This document shows, piece after piece, positions 19,544 to 28,119 of a stretch of DNA of 64,000 nucleotides (positions are counted from its first letter, which is position 1; every line of letters begins with the position of its first letter). Source of the DNA: Methylomonas fluvii. GTDB taxonomy: Bacteria > Pseudomonadota > Gammaproteobacteria > Methylococcales > Methylomonadaceae. Location: NCBI RefSeq assembly GCF_014850975.1, contig NZ_JACXST010000001.1:682001-746000 (forward strand), written 5' to 3'. Made by a program: the position numbers and the translations under genes. The notes under the pieces are model-generated. The model made no database searches, had not been told where the DNA came from, and saw nothing but the letters and a program-made list of their open reading frames with translations.

Positions 19544-20248
19544 TTAATTTTTGCGCTGCAAATCTTTCCACTCGCGATGGGCAATCATAATATCAACCAC
19601 TTGTTGCGGATCGTCGGTAACGGTAATCAGCTTTAAATCGTCCGCGGAAATGGTGCCGTATTCCATCATCTTGGCTTTCATCCAATCCATCAGGCCGCTC
19701 CAGAAATCGCTGCCGAACAATACCAATGGAATCGGATAGATCTTGTGGGTTTGCATCAAGGTCAACGCTTCGAAAAACTCATCCAGCGTGCCGAAACCGC
19801 CCGGCATACAAACGTAACCGATCGAATAGCGCACGAACATCACCTTGCGCACGAAAAAATAGCGGAAATTCAGCGAAATATTTTGGTAAGGATTCGGCGT
19901 TTGCTCCATCGGCAATTCGATGTTCAAGCCGATAGACGGCTGATCGTGCAAAATCGCGCCTTTGTTGGCGGCTTCCATCACGCCGGGCCCGCCGCCGCTG
20001 ATCACCGCAAAGCCTTCCTTGCTGAGCATTTCCGCCAATTCCACGGTTTTTTGATAATAAAAATGCTCGGGTGGCAGTCGGGCGGAACCGAAAATCGAAA
20101 TCGCATCGCACAAACCGGACAGTTCGTCGAAACCTTCGGTAAATTCGCTGATGATGCGAAAAATACGCCAGGATTGATCGCCTTTCAGGTCGTCGATGAT
20201 ACTGGAGGACGTCGAGCCGTCGGTGCGGCGATTTTTGATGCAACTCAT
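19544..20248 (-). CDS. LOG family (TIGR00730) Rossmann-fold protein
   Basis: A 234 aa cytosolic protein of the lysine-decarboxylase-like/LOG family. It has SGGGPGVMEAANKG and PGGFGTLDEFFEALT, the signature of nucleoside 5'-monophosphate phosphoribohydrolases (cytokinin-activating LOG, PpnN-like). A likely activity is release of a base from a nucleotide monophosphate; the substrate cannot be read from sequence. The start at 20248 has an AAGGAA ribosome site. It stands next to the pyrimidine genes, but a functional link is only suggestive. Confidence 0.88.
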   Translation of the reverse strand: MSCIKNRRTDGSTSSSIIDDLKGDQSWRIFRIISEFTEGFDELSGLCDAISIFGSARLPPEHFYYQKTVELAEMLSKEGFAVISGGGPGVMEAANKGAILHDQPSIGLNIELPMEQTPNPYQNISLNFRYFFVRKVMFVRYSIGYVCMPGGFGTLDEFFEALTLMQTHKIYPIPLVLFGSDFWSGLMDWMKAKMMEYGTISADDLKLITVTDDPQQVVDIMIAHREWKDLQRKN

Positions 20249-20303
20249 GATTTATTCCTTAATGAGCACGCTGTGCTCCTGGCAATGGGACGAAAGAACC
20301 TGT

Positions 20304-21593
20304 TCACGGCAGCTCAGCCAAGCCATACACCACCTTACCGGCCAGCAAGGTATGGGTCACGCGCCCAGTCAAGGTCTGCTGCCAATAAGGCGTATTGCAC
20401 CCGGCGCTAAGCCAGTTGTCGCGGTTAACCTGCCAACTGGCTTGCGGATCGAAAATGCACACATCGGCCGCAGAACCCGGCTTTAATGTGCCGCTAGCCA
20501 GACCCAAAATTTGTGCAGGTTTGCAGGTTAGACTGGCGATGGCTTGCAATAGACCGATGCGATGTTGTTGGGTCAGTGCCAGCGTCAATGGCAACAGGGT
20601 TTCCAGTGCAGCCACGCCCGCTTCGGTTTCCGGAAAGGCGCCGAGTTTGGCATCCAGGTCGTGCGGTTGGTGGTCGGAGCAAATCGCGTCGATGGTGCCG
20701 TTTACCAAGCCCTCGCGCAGATATTGGCGGTCGATGGCGCTGCGCAGCGGCGGCAACACGTGGTAGTTGCTGTCGAATGGGGTGATATTGTCTTCGGTCA
20801 GATGCAGTTGGTGAATTGCCACGTCGGCCGTGACGTTGAGGCCGTATTTCTTGGCCTGCTGCAATTTGATTACCGATTGTTTGCAGCTGATTTGGCTGAT
20901 ATGTACCCGGCAGCCGGTCAACTCCGCCAACTCCAGACATTGCGCCAAGGCAATGGATTCGGCGGCTTCCGGGATACCCGGCAAACCGTAGCGGCTGGCT
21001 ACCGCGCCTTCGTGCGCGCAGCCCTTGCCGGACAGAGCGGGTTCATTGGCGCGATACATCAATAATAAATCGTGGGTGGCGGCATATTCCATCGCACGCC
21101 GTAATATCAATAAATTGCCGAGCGGCTCGCTGGCGTTGCTGACAGCAATGCAGCCGGCCTGTTTCAACGCGAACATGGCACTCAGTTCGCTGCCGCCTAA
21201 GCGCTGCGTCAATGCGCCGATACTGTATAAATTGGGGTAATCGGCTTTTTCGGCCTTGTCCTTGATGAACTCGACCACCGCCGGACTATCGATGCAGGGT
21301 TTGGTATCCGGCGGCAAGCACAATGAGGTGACGCCTGCGCTAAGCGCGGCGCGGGTTTCGCTGAGGATGTTGCCTTTCTGGGTATGGCCGGGTTCGCGCA
21401 AGCGTACGCTGAAATCGACGAAGCCGGGGCAGACGATTTGACCGTTGGCGTCGATTGTCTGCTCGGCTGTGAAATCGGCGGCTTGCTCCAACACGGAGAC
21501 AATCTTGCCACCAGCAATACAAACAGAACCGATGGCATCGATATTGTTGGCCGGATCGATGACGCGGCCGTTTTTAATCAAAATCTTATTCAT
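20304..21593 (-). CDS. pyrC: Dihydroorotase-like PyrC', probably non-catalytic
   Basis: Amidohydrolase-fold protein of 429 aa, third gene of a pyrR-pyrB-pyrC' unit with a 4-nt ATGA overlap with pyrB. The position that holds the metal-binding HxH in active type I dihydroorotases (PGFVDLHVHLREPG in the family) reads [14 protein letters not shown] here, with Ser62 and Arg64. The usual MPNT is LPPDT. A later Asp-His (ICSDHQPHD) is kept. This fits the pseudo-dihydroorotases known from Pseudomonas, where PyrC' is an inactive partner needed for assembly of the aspartate carbamoyltransferase. A separate active dihydroorotase would then be needed elsewhere in the genome. Confidence 0.88.
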   Translation of the reverse strand: MNKILIKNGRVIDPANNIDAIGSVCIAGGKIVSVLEQAADFTAEQTIDANGQIVCPGFVDFSVRLREPGHTQKGNILSETRAALSAGVTSLCLPPDTKPCIDSPAVVEFIKDKAEKADYPNLYSIGALTQRLGGSELSAMFALKQAGCIAVSNASEPLGNLLILRRAMEYAATHDLLLMYRANEPALSGKGCAHEGAVASRYGLPGIPEAAESIALAQCLELAELTGCRVHISQISCKQSVIKLQQAKKYGLNVTADVAIHQLHLTEDNITPFDSNYHVLPPLRSAIDRQYLREGLVNGTIDAICSDHQPHDLDAKLGAFPETEAGVAALETLLPLTLALTQQHRIGLLQAIASLTCKPAQILGLASGTLKPGSAADVCIFDPQASWQVNRDNWLSAGCNTPYWQQTLTGRVTHTLLAGKVVYGLAELP

Positions 21594-22555
21594 GCCACAC
21601 CTCCCTGGCTGTGCATGGCCATCGACATAATCGCCATCCTCACCGCCACGCCATTGCTGACTTGTTGCAAGATCACCGATTGCGGGCCGTCGGCGACGCT
21701 GGAGGCAATTTCCACTCCTCGGTTGATTGGCCCGGGATGCATCACGATGGCATCGGCTTTGGCGCGTTTAAGCTTGGCTTCGGTCAAACCAAAGCAGCGG
21801 AAAAATTCGCTTTCGCTGGGCAAAAACGCCGAGTTCATGCGTTCTTTCTGCAAACGCAGCATGATGACCACATCCACATCGTCCAGGCCTTCGTCCATAT
21901 CGTGCATGGGTATCACGCCCATGGTTTTGACTTGCGCCGGCAGCAAAGTCTTCGGTGCAATTACCCGCACTTCTGATACCCCTAAGGTATTCAAAGCCAG
22001 AATCTGCGAGCGCGCCACCCGCGAATGCAAAATATCGCCGACGATGGCGACCTTCAGGCCTACGAATTGTTTCTTGTGTTGGCGGATCGTGAACATGTCC
22101 AGCATCGCCTGGGTGGGATGGGCGTGCTGGCCGTCGCCGGCATTGATCACGCTGATATGCGGTGCGGTGTGTTGGGCGATGAAATGCGCGGCCCCGCTCA
22201 GCGCGTGACGGACAACGAACATGTCCACATGCATCGCTTCCAAGTTGTGAATGGTGTCCAGCAGGCTTTCGCCCTTGGAGGTCGCGGACGTGGCGATATT
22301 CATGCTCAGCACGTCCGCCGACAGCCGGGTGGCGGCTAGTTCGAAGGTGGTGCGGGTGCGAGTGCTGTTTTCGAAAAACAGGTTGACGATGGTTTTGCCG
22401 CGCAGCAATGGCACTTTTTTGACTTGATGTTCCGACATGCCGGCAAACGACTCGGCGGTATCCAGAATTTCGGTCAGCAGTTCCTTGTCCAGTCCTTCGA
22501 TCGTCAGAAAATGCTTGAGCTTACCCTGTTCGGTCAGCTGAATATGTCGCGTCAT
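21590..22555 (-). CDS. pyrB: Aspartate carbamoyltransferase catalytic subunit
   Basis: A 321 aa enzyme catalysing the first committed step of pyrimidine synthesis, carbamoyl phosphate plus aspartate to carbamoyl aspartate. The carbamoyl-phosphate loop [16 protein letters not shown], the [16 protein letters not shown] motif and the [10 protein letters not shown] motif are intact. It overlaps pyrR upstream and pyrC' downstream by ATGA. No pyrI regulatory-subunit gene is adjacent. This fits the class that forms a dodecamer with a (pseudo)dihydroorotase rather than with PyrI. Confidence 0.96.
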   Translation of the reverse strand: MTRHIQLTEQGKLKHFLTIEGLDKELLTEILDTAESFAGMSEHQVKKVPLLRGKTIVNLFFENSTRTRTTFELAATRLSADVLSMNIATSATSKGESLLDTIHNLEAMHVDMFVVRHALSGAAHFIAQHTAPHISVINAGDGQHAHPTQAMLDMFTIRQHKKQFVGLKVAIVGDILHSRVARSQILALNTLGVSEVRVIAPKTLLPAQVKTMGVIPMHDMDEGLDDVDVVIMLRLQKERMNSAFLPSESEFFRCFGLTEAKLKRAKADAIVMHPGPINRGVEIASSVADGPQSVILQQVSNGVAVRMAIMSMAMHSQGGVA

Positions 22556-23073
22556 GCCGCCACCACTTGCGGGGATTGAATCTCGATGCCCAATGGGTCG
22601 GGGCCGGTCAGTTTGATACGTTGATCGCCCGCCAGATCGATACGGATACCGTAACAGTCCGGTTGCAAGGGAATCTGCCGGCCGTTACGTTCAATTAAGA
22701 CTGCCAGCACCACTTGATTGGGGCGGCCGTAATCGAAAATCTCGTTCAGCGCAGCGCGGATGGTACGGCCGGTATAAAACACATCGTCGATCAGAATGAT
22801 GTCGCGGCCTTCCAGATGCGGCGGCAATTGGCTGGTTTTGACCTTGGGATGCATGCCGATTTGGGAAAAATCGTCGCGATAAAAGGTGATGTCCAGCATG
22901 CCCAAAGGTTCGCTCAAACCCAAACGCTGATGTATCTGCCGCGCGATCCAAGCTCCACCGCTATGAATGCCGATCAGCAAGGGATTCTGCAGATTACGCT
23001 CGCTAATCTGCCGGCGAATCGCGGCTTCCAGAGTGTCGAGCAGGTTGTCGATATTCAGAGTGGTGATGGGCAT
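22552..23073 (-). CDS. pyrR: PyrR pyrimidine regulator / uracil phosphoribosyltransferase
   Basis: A 173 aa phosphoribosyltransferase-fold protein. The PRPP-binding loop is clear ([20 protein letters not shown]). In Gram-positives PyrR binds pyr mRNA and has UPRTase activity. In proteobacteria it is found ahead of pyrB, as here, and its regulatory mode is less certain. I do not see an obvious PyrR-binding attenuator in the ~100 nt leader. The stop overlaps the pyrB ATG. Confidence 0.93.
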   Translation of the reverse strand: MPITTLNIDNLLDTLEAAIRRQISERNLQNPLLIGIHSGGAWIARQIHQRLGLSEPLGMLDITFYRDDFSQIGMHPKVKTSQLPPHLEGRDIILIDDVFYTGRTIRAALNEIFDYGRPNQVVLAVLIERNGRQIPLQPDCYGIRIDLAGDQRIKLTGPDPLGIEIQSPQVVAA

Positions 23074-23174
23074 GGCGGTTACAGGGGGAATCTTGTTATT
23101 GTTATAAAATTCGGGAAAAGGCCGAAAGCGAGAAGATAAAAAGGCTGTGTGGCAGTAAAACCCTTGTCGTCTTT

Positions 23175-23621
23175 TTACTGATCAAACCAGCTTTGCAGAA
23201 TGATCTGAGCGGCCAGCTGATCTTGCACTGCCCATAGTTTAGCAGCGCTAACCTTGAGGTCGTCGAACAGCATTTGCTTGGCAGCGAACGTGGTCAGTGT
23301 TTCGTCGATTTGGTGTACCGGCAGATTGTAACGACCATTCAATTGCCGACAGAATTTTTGCATGCGCGGCGTAATCACATTATCCGAACCATCATTCTGC
23401 CTGGAAATGCCGACCACCAAACCTATGGGCCGCCATTCGGCGATCAGTTGACCGATTTTATGCCAGTCCGGAACTTGATTAAGCGATTGGATGGTTTGCA
23501 GCGGACTGGCAATGCCGGTATCCGCATGCCCCACCGCGACCCCAATTTTTTTGTTGCCGAAATCAAACCCCAGATACGCGTCGCTGCTGAATTTTGCCAC
23601 CAGCGGATCGAGCTTAACCAT
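23175..23621 (-). CDS. ruvX: Holliday junction resolvase-like RuvX (YqgF)
   Basis: A 148 aa RNase H-fold protein of the YqgF/RuvX family. It starts with FDFGNKKIGVAVG carrying the first catalytic Asp, then VVGISRQNDGS, then QIDETLTTFAAKQ with the conserved Glu. The family is implicated in 16S rRNA 5'-end processing and in junction resolution. It overlaps yqgE by 8 nt, the same gene order as E. coli yqgE-yqgF. Confidence 0.93.
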   Translation of the reverse strand: MVKLDPLVAKFSSDAYLGFDFGNKKIGVAVGHADTGIASPLQTIQSLNQVPDWHKIGQLIAEWRPIGLVVGISRQNDGSDNVITPRMQKFCRQLNGRYNLPVHQIDETLTTFAAKQMLFDDLKVSAAKLWAVQDQLAAQIILQSWFDQ

Positions 23622-24180
23622 GACCTGCCGGTGTGGTCAGACGATTAATATCGATACCCAACTGGCCCGCCGCCGCATTCCAGCGCTGGCTGATCGGTGT
23701 TTCGTAGAGTATCTCTTCACCGCATGGCGTGTTCAGCCAGGCGTTTTCGACCATTTCTTTCTCTAGTTGGCCGCTACCCCAGCCGGCGTAACCTAACGCG
23801 ATCAAATAATGGTTGGGACCTTTACCTTCGGCAATGGCCTCGAGAATGTCGCGAGAGCTGGTCAGGGTAATGTTCTCGGCGGTACTGATACTGGAATCCC
23901 AGCGTTGTTCGCAGGCATCGTGAATGACAAAGCCGCGTTCCTGCTGTACCGGACCGCCGGCGAACACCGGGGTCTCCAATACATTTTCCAGCTCGGTTTT
24001 GATCCCCATTTGCTCGAAAATGTCGCGCAATTTCATGCCGGTCGGTCGGTTGATGACGATGCCGAGCGCGCCTTCTTCATTGTGCTGGCACAGGTAGGTC
24101 ACCGTGTGAAAAAAATGCGGGTCGGCTAAGCCGGGCATCGCAATCAAAAACTGGTTATTTAAATAAGTAACGTCTGTCAT
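23614..24180 (-). CDS. yqgE: YqgE/AlgH family protein
   Basis: A 188 aa cytosolic protein of the UPF0301 family. It has the typical N-terminus (YLNNQFLIAMPGLADPHF), GALGIVINRPTGM, and GYAGWGSGQLEKEM near the C-terminus. No enzymatic activity is established; AlgH has been linked to alginate regulation in Pseudomonas. It lies between tonB and ruvX, an arrangement common in gammaproteobacteria. Confidence 0.93.
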   Translation of the reverse strand: MTDVTYLNNQFLIAMPGLADPHFFHTVTYLCQHNEEGALGIVINRPTGMKLRDIFEQMGIKTELENVLETPVFAGGPVQQERGFVIHDACEQRWDSSISTAENITLTSSRDILEAIAEGKGPNHYLIALGYAGWGSGQLEKEMVENAWLNTPCGEEILYETPISQRWNAAAGQLGIDINRLTTPAGHG

Positions 24181-24196
24181 TGGAGTGCTGTATGGG

Positions 24197-25090
24197 CTAG
24201 CGGGCAGTCATGCCGGTTTCGTCTGAGAATTTCCAGACCCTGGTAATCACCAAAACGTTCACTTCTCTCAACAAATCATCGGGTAAAGCGGCAAACGGGG
24301 CACTCATCTTCACAATCCGTTTCGCGGCGTCATCCAGCGCGGAATTGCCGGACGATCTGACGACGCGCATGCTGTAAATACTGCCGTCGGCATTGATCCC
24401 CACATCCATGGTCAAGGATTGCGAAACGCCTTTTTTGCGCGCGGCCTCAGGATAATTCAGATTGCCGGTGCGCTCAACCTTGTCCTCCCAATCTTTGACA
24501 TATTGCGCCGCGAGATACTTGTGCGTGCTAACCGCGTTGACGAATTTAATCTTAGTATCTTGCGCGCTTTGTTGGGTATTTCTGATGCGCTCGCCGAGTT
24601 GGGCGATTTGTTGCTGAAGCGCTTCCGGGGATAATTTTGGGGCGGACTCCAGAACTTCAACAGCTTCCGGTAATTCTACCGGTTGCTCGGGTTCCGTCAC
24701 CACCTTAACCGGTGCTTTGGCTTGGGTAAGCAGCTTCTCGGCGACCGGTTTGACTTGCGGAACCACCGGATGCGGCAAGACTTTCTTTGCCGGAGGACTG
24801 ATCGATTGTTCCTGAGTAGCTATTTTCTGCTGCGGCGGCTCGGGTTTGTGGGTTTCCTCTCCGGCACCTATTTGATGCTCCGTTGCCAGATGTTTCGCAT
24901 CCTTGGGAGCCTTTTTCACCGGAGCATGGGCGACGGTGATTTCAATCGAGCGGTTGATCTTAGGTGGCTGCGGTGCGGTGAAATTAACGCCCAACAACAC
25001 AATGACATGCAGTATCGCTGCCACAAACAAAGCCGTCAGCAGCGAATCACCTTGCGACAACGGCGTGGGAGTCAATTCCGGCGCGTGCAT
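24197..25090 (-). CDS. tonB: TonB-type energy transducer
   Basis: A 297 aa inner-membrane protein. It has one N-terminal TM helix (~18-38, LLTALFVAAILHVIVLLGV), a Pro/Lys/Glu/Gln-rich periplasmic spacer, a short coiled-coil stretch, and a C-terminal TonB domain (YPEAARKKGVSQSLTMDVGI ... VRSSGNSALDDAAKRIVKM). It transmits proton motive force to outer-membrane receptors. No exbB/exbD is adjacent. The gshB-tonB-yqgE-ruvX order is a recurring gammaproteobacterial block. Confidence 0.9.
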   Translation of the reverse strand: MHAPELTPTPLSQGDSLLTALFVAAILHVIVLLGVNFTAPQPPKINRSIEITVAHAPVKKAPKDAKHLATEHQIGAGEETHKPEPPQQKIATQEQSISPPAKKVLPHPVVPQVKPVAEKLLTQAKAPVKVVTEPEQPVELPEAVEVLESAPKLSPEALQQQIAQLGERIRNTQQSAQDTKIKFVNAVSTHKYLAAQYVKDWEDKVERTGNLNYPEAARKKGVSQSLTMDVGINADGSIYSMRVVRSSGNSALDDAAKRIVKMSAPFAALPDDLLREVNVLVITRVWKFSDETGMTAR

Positions 25091-25091
25091 A

Positions 25092-26042
25092 TCAGGCCTG
25101 GCATTGGGCGGCGATGTGGTCCATCAATTGAGCGCTGATATTGATACCGAACTGTTTATCCAGCTCCTGCACGCAGGTCGGACTGGTGACGTTGACTTCG
25201 GTCAGATAGTCGCCGATGACATCCAGGCCGACAAATATCAGGCCTTTTTCGCGTAAGGTTGGCCCGACCTGTTCGGCAATCCAGCGATCGCGATCACTCA
25301 ATGGCCGGCCTTCGCCGCGTCCGCCGGCAGCCAGATTGCCCCGGCTTTCGCCGCTGGCCGGAATCCGCGCCAGACAATATGGCACCGGGTCGCCGTTGAC
25401 CACCAGGATCCGCTTGTCGCCGTCTTTCACGGCAGGCAGGTATTTTTGCGCCATGATGTAACTGCTGCCGTGCTGGGTCATAGTTTCCAGAATCACGCTG
25501 AGATTGGGGTCGTGTTCTTTGACGTAAAATATCGAGGCGCCGCCCATGCCATCCAAGGGTTTCAGGATGATTTCCTGTTGCTCTTTTAAGAAGTCGCGGA
25601 TTTTTTGCGGGTCTCGGGCTACCAAAGTGTCGGTGCAGCATTGCGGAAACCAGGCTGTGAACATTTTTTCGTTGGCGTCGCGCAGCGATTGCGGTTTGTT
25701 GACCACGTAAACACCCTGGCGCTCCGCCTGTTCCAGCATATAAGTGGCGTAGATATATTCCTGGTTAAAGGGCGGGTCCTTGCGCATGATGATCGCGTCC
25801 AATTCGGACAAAGCAATTTGCTGTTCACCGAGAAACCTATGCCACTGCTTGTCGTCGCGTTCGACTTCCAGCACGCGGGAACGGGCATAAGCGTTACCGT
25901 TGCGCATGTACAGGTCGGACAGTTCCATGTAATGCAGCTCCCAACCACGCGCCTGCGCTTCCAGCAACATAGCGAAACTGGTGTCCTTCTTGATATTGAT
26001 TTGGCCGATGGGGTCCATGACCATGCCGAGTTTAATAGCCAT
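25092..26042 (-). CDS. gshB: Glutathione synthetase
   Basis: ATP-grasp enzyme joining gamma-glutamylcysteine and glycine, 316 aa. The ATG at 26042 (protein MAIKLGMVMDPIGQINIKKD) matches the family start and has an AGGAC ribosome site. The 27-codon upstream extension is rejected. Conserved phrases include MRKDPPFNQEYIYATYMLE, KPLDGMGGASIF, ESRGNLAAGGRGE and FVGLDVIGDYLTEVNVTSPT. It is the first gene of a gshB-tonB-yqgE-ruvX minus-strand run. Confidence 0.96.
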   Translation of the reverse strand: MAIKLGMVMDPIGQINIKKDTSFAMLLEAQARGWELHYMELSDLYMRNGNAYARSRVLEVERDDKQWHRFLGEQQIALSELDAIIMRKDPPFNQEYIYATYMLEQAERQGVYVVNKPQSLRDANEKMFTAWFPQCCTDTLVARDPQKIRDFLKEQQEIILKPLDGMGGASIFYVKEHDPNLSVILETMTQHGSSYIMAQKYLPAVKDGDKRILVVNGDPVPYCLARIPASGESRGNLAAGGRGEGRPLSDRDRWIAEQVGPTLREKGLIFVGLDVIGDYLTEVNVTSPTCVQELDKQFGINISAQLMDHIAAQCQA

Positions 26043-26112
26043 TAAAGTCCTGTAAATTCCGAAGCAAGGGGAAATAAAACCAATTTTATCAAATTTATTT
26101 TGCAGGCTGTTG

Positions 26113-26141
26113 TTTACCAACAAAAGTTTTTTTGTTATAAA
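26113..26141 (+). promoter_or_regulatory. Candidate sigma-70 promoter for rpmBG
   Basis: TTTACC (26113-26118) and TATAAA (26136-26141) are separated by 17 nt in an AT-rich leader, 40 nt ahead of the rpmB start. The match is good but unproven. Confidence 0.4.
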
Positions 26142-26181
26142 GCGCGGCTATTTTGAATTAAAAGCTCGCATTGAGGTAGTC

Positions 26182-26418
26182 ATGTCCAGAGTATGCCAAG
26201 TAACAGGTAAACGCCCAGTAACAGGGCACAACGTTTCACACGCGATGAACAGAACCAAAAGACGTTTTACGCCTAATCTGCACCACCACAGATTCTGGGT
26301 TGAAAGCGAAAACCGTTGGGTTCGTTTGAGAGTATCTTCCAAAGCTATGCGTATCATCGACAAAAACGGCATCGATGCTGTTCTGGCCGATATGCGTAAA
26401 CGCGGCGAACAATATTAA
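26182..26418 (+). CDS. rpmB: 50S ribosomal protein L28
   Basis: A 78 aa ribosomal protein starting [20 protein letters not shown], matching E. coli L28 in length and throughout its sequence. The ATG at 26182 agrees with the family start; an upstream in-frame extension is not used. It is followed after 11 nt by rpmG, the classical rpmBG operon. Confidence 0.98.
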   Translation: MSRVCQVTGKRPVTGHNVSHAMNRTKRRFTPNLHHHRFWVESENRWVRLRVSSKAMRIIDKNGIDAVLADMRKRGEQY

Positions 26419-26429
26419 GGAGACTGACA

Positions 26430-26585
26430 ATGCGCGACAAAATCAAATTGGTATCTAGCGAAGGCACCGGCCATTTCTACACCACCACTAAAAACAAAAA
26501 AACCATGCCTGAAAAAATGGAGATCAAAAAATTTGATCCCGTGGTTCGTAAGCATGTGATGTACAAAGAAGCGAAGATCAAATAA
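26430..26585 (+). CDS. rpmG: 50S ribosomal protein L33
   Basis: A 51 aa ORF starting [20 protein letters not shown] and ending MYKEAKIK. It has the length and sequence of gammaproteobacterial L33 without the zinc-binding Cys pairs. An AAGGAGA ribosome site lies just upstream. It pairs with rpmB. Confidence 0.97.
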   Translation: MRDKIKLVSSEGTGHFYTTTKNKKTMPEKMEIKKFDPVVRKHVMYKEAKIK

Positions 26586-26616
26586 ACAGCGTTTTATTGA
26601 TCCGCATTCAGGCGTT

Positions 26617-26656
26617 GGCGGGCTAGTAGCAAGGTTTTTTCCGACTAGCCACCGCC
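26617..26656. terminator. Possible bidirectional terminator after rpmG
   Basis: GGCTAGT (26621-26627) pairs with ACTAGCC (26644-26650), with a weaker outer GGCG/CGCC extension. A T-run lies in the 16-nt loop. It sits between two convergent genes and covers the stop of the minus-strand gene. The loop placement of the T-run makes this a weak call. Confidence 0.3.
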
Positions 26657-27976
26657 ACCGGCTTTCTTCATCGCTTCCAGCTCGGCTTTTAGCGATTCCG
26701 TAAATTTGGCAAGTGCCAAATATTTCATCTCCAAAGCTTTTTTCTCGGCTTCCAAAATATTGTATTTGGTTTTAAGCTGCTGCAGAAAACGCCGCAAACG
26801 CTCCATATCATCTTGTATTGAGGATTGTTCTGTGAACGAGTGACTCGTTTCGCTCTCGCCGCCAGCCCCTCTAAAATTACTGGTCTCAATACCGTCGTCG
26901 ATGGGAAACGATGAAGGTGCTTTCAGTTCGTCCGGGTTAATGCTGTCGATACCGCCGCTTAAAATCAGCGCATTGAATTTATGTCGCATCAGGATGAAAG
27001 CCGCCGTTTCGCTAATCTTGCCGTTCTGGCAAACCACGACGATGGGATGCTGCCGATTTAAGGTTTTTAGCTGCATGCGCAAGGAAAAAAACGGCAGATT
27101 GATGCTGAACGGCAAATGCTTTGGCTTGTATTCATCGGGCTCGCGCACATCGATCAAATCGGCACCCTTGGTCACCAAGTCTTGGGCGTCTTTATAGCTG
27201 ATATATTTAAGCGTCGGCTGCTTGATCAAGTTCAGAAACTGCTCCTTACCCAATCGCAACAGGCAAACATCCGTCAGCGCGCTAACGGAAACATTGCGAG
27301 GCTCACCCGAAATCAACGCATCCTCTCCGAAAGTATCCTGATCGCTGAGTTGCGCCAGCTTAATTTCCTTGGCGTTGGGAGCCGGTTTCCTACTTACCAG
27401 GCATTGCCCTCTTTTAATGATGTAGTAAAAATCGCCCTGCTCACCTTGATTGACAATGACAGTGCCTGCATTCACGCGCACTTCCTCCATGCCCATCAAA
27501 ATTTTTTGCAAATTAGCCGGAGGCAACGCCCGAAATACCGGCGACTTCAACAAGGTCGTCATCCAGTCGTCATTGTCCTCCACCTCTTCAACTACCATAA
27601 AACTCTCTGCTTCTTCATACGGGACATCTTGAACCGATTTCATCATATCAGCATTCAATCGCAAAAAACGAATTCGGCTATTGGCAACGGCATGCACTTT
27701 CCTGGGGATTTGATGTGCCAGCGCAAAGCGCGCCGAAGGACTATCCGACTTGATTGTTTCGATCTTCAAGAGATCGGTCTGTAAGGTCACGCTACCATCG
27801 ATCAAATACACCAGATCGTTACGCTCATCCCCGCATTTGAATAAAAATTGGCCTTCTTCCGCATCCTCGATCTTGATTTGTGCGCACAGCGCCTCAAATT
27901 TACTGAAGGGCAAGGTGGATAGCGGAATTAGTTGCCGAATCACACGGCCTTCAGCGGAATGGATGTCGACAGCCAC
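26645..27976 (-). CDS. Cyclic nucleotide-binding and rhodanese fusion protein
   Basis: Cytosolic protein of about 443 aa. An N-terminal cNMP-like region is followed by a clear second cNMP-binding fold (VNAGTVIVNQGEQGDFYYII; GEDALISGEPRNVSV). A rhodanese domain comes next (LIDVREPDEYKPKHLPFSIN; active-site loop VVVCQNGKIS with its Cys). The C-terminus is a coiled coil (MERLRRFLQQLKTKYNILEA). The start is uncertain: a GTG at 27976 is chosen because the upstream frame runs into the divergent protease promoter region and has no good ATG. A redox or sulfur-relay regulator gated by a nucleotide is possible; no substrate is known. Confidence 0.82.
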   Translation of the reverse strand: MAVDIHSAEGRVIRQLIPLSTLPFSKFEALCAQIKIEDAEEGQFLFKCGDERNDLVYLIDGSVTLQTDLLKIETIKSDSPSARFALAHQIPRKVHAVANSRIRFLRLNADMMKSVQDVPYEEAESFMVVEEVEDNDDWMTTLLKSPVFRALPPANLQKILMGMEEVRVNAGTVIVNQGEQGDFYYIIKRGQCLVSRKPAPNAKEIKLAQLSDQDTFGEDALISGEPRNVSVSALTDVCLLRLGKEQFLNLIKQPTLKYISYKDAQDLVTKGADLIDVREPDEYKPKHLPFSINLPFFSLRMQLKTLNRQHPIVVVCQNGKISETAAFILMRHKFNALILSGGIDSINPDELKAPSSFPIDDGIETSNFRGAGGESETSHSFTEQSSIQDDMERLRRFLQQLKTKYNILEAEKKALEMKYLALAKFTESLKAELEAMKKAGGGG

Positions 27977-28119
27977 GTACTCGTCGCGAATAAAAAGTGA
28001 AGGGAAACCAACAAGAAAACTTAATCTATGATAGTCGATTATTAAGTAAACTCTCAGTGAAACATTTTCCCGCCCAGCGAGTCCATGCTGGCAACTTAAC
28101 TGCCTGGAATGCAAAAACC

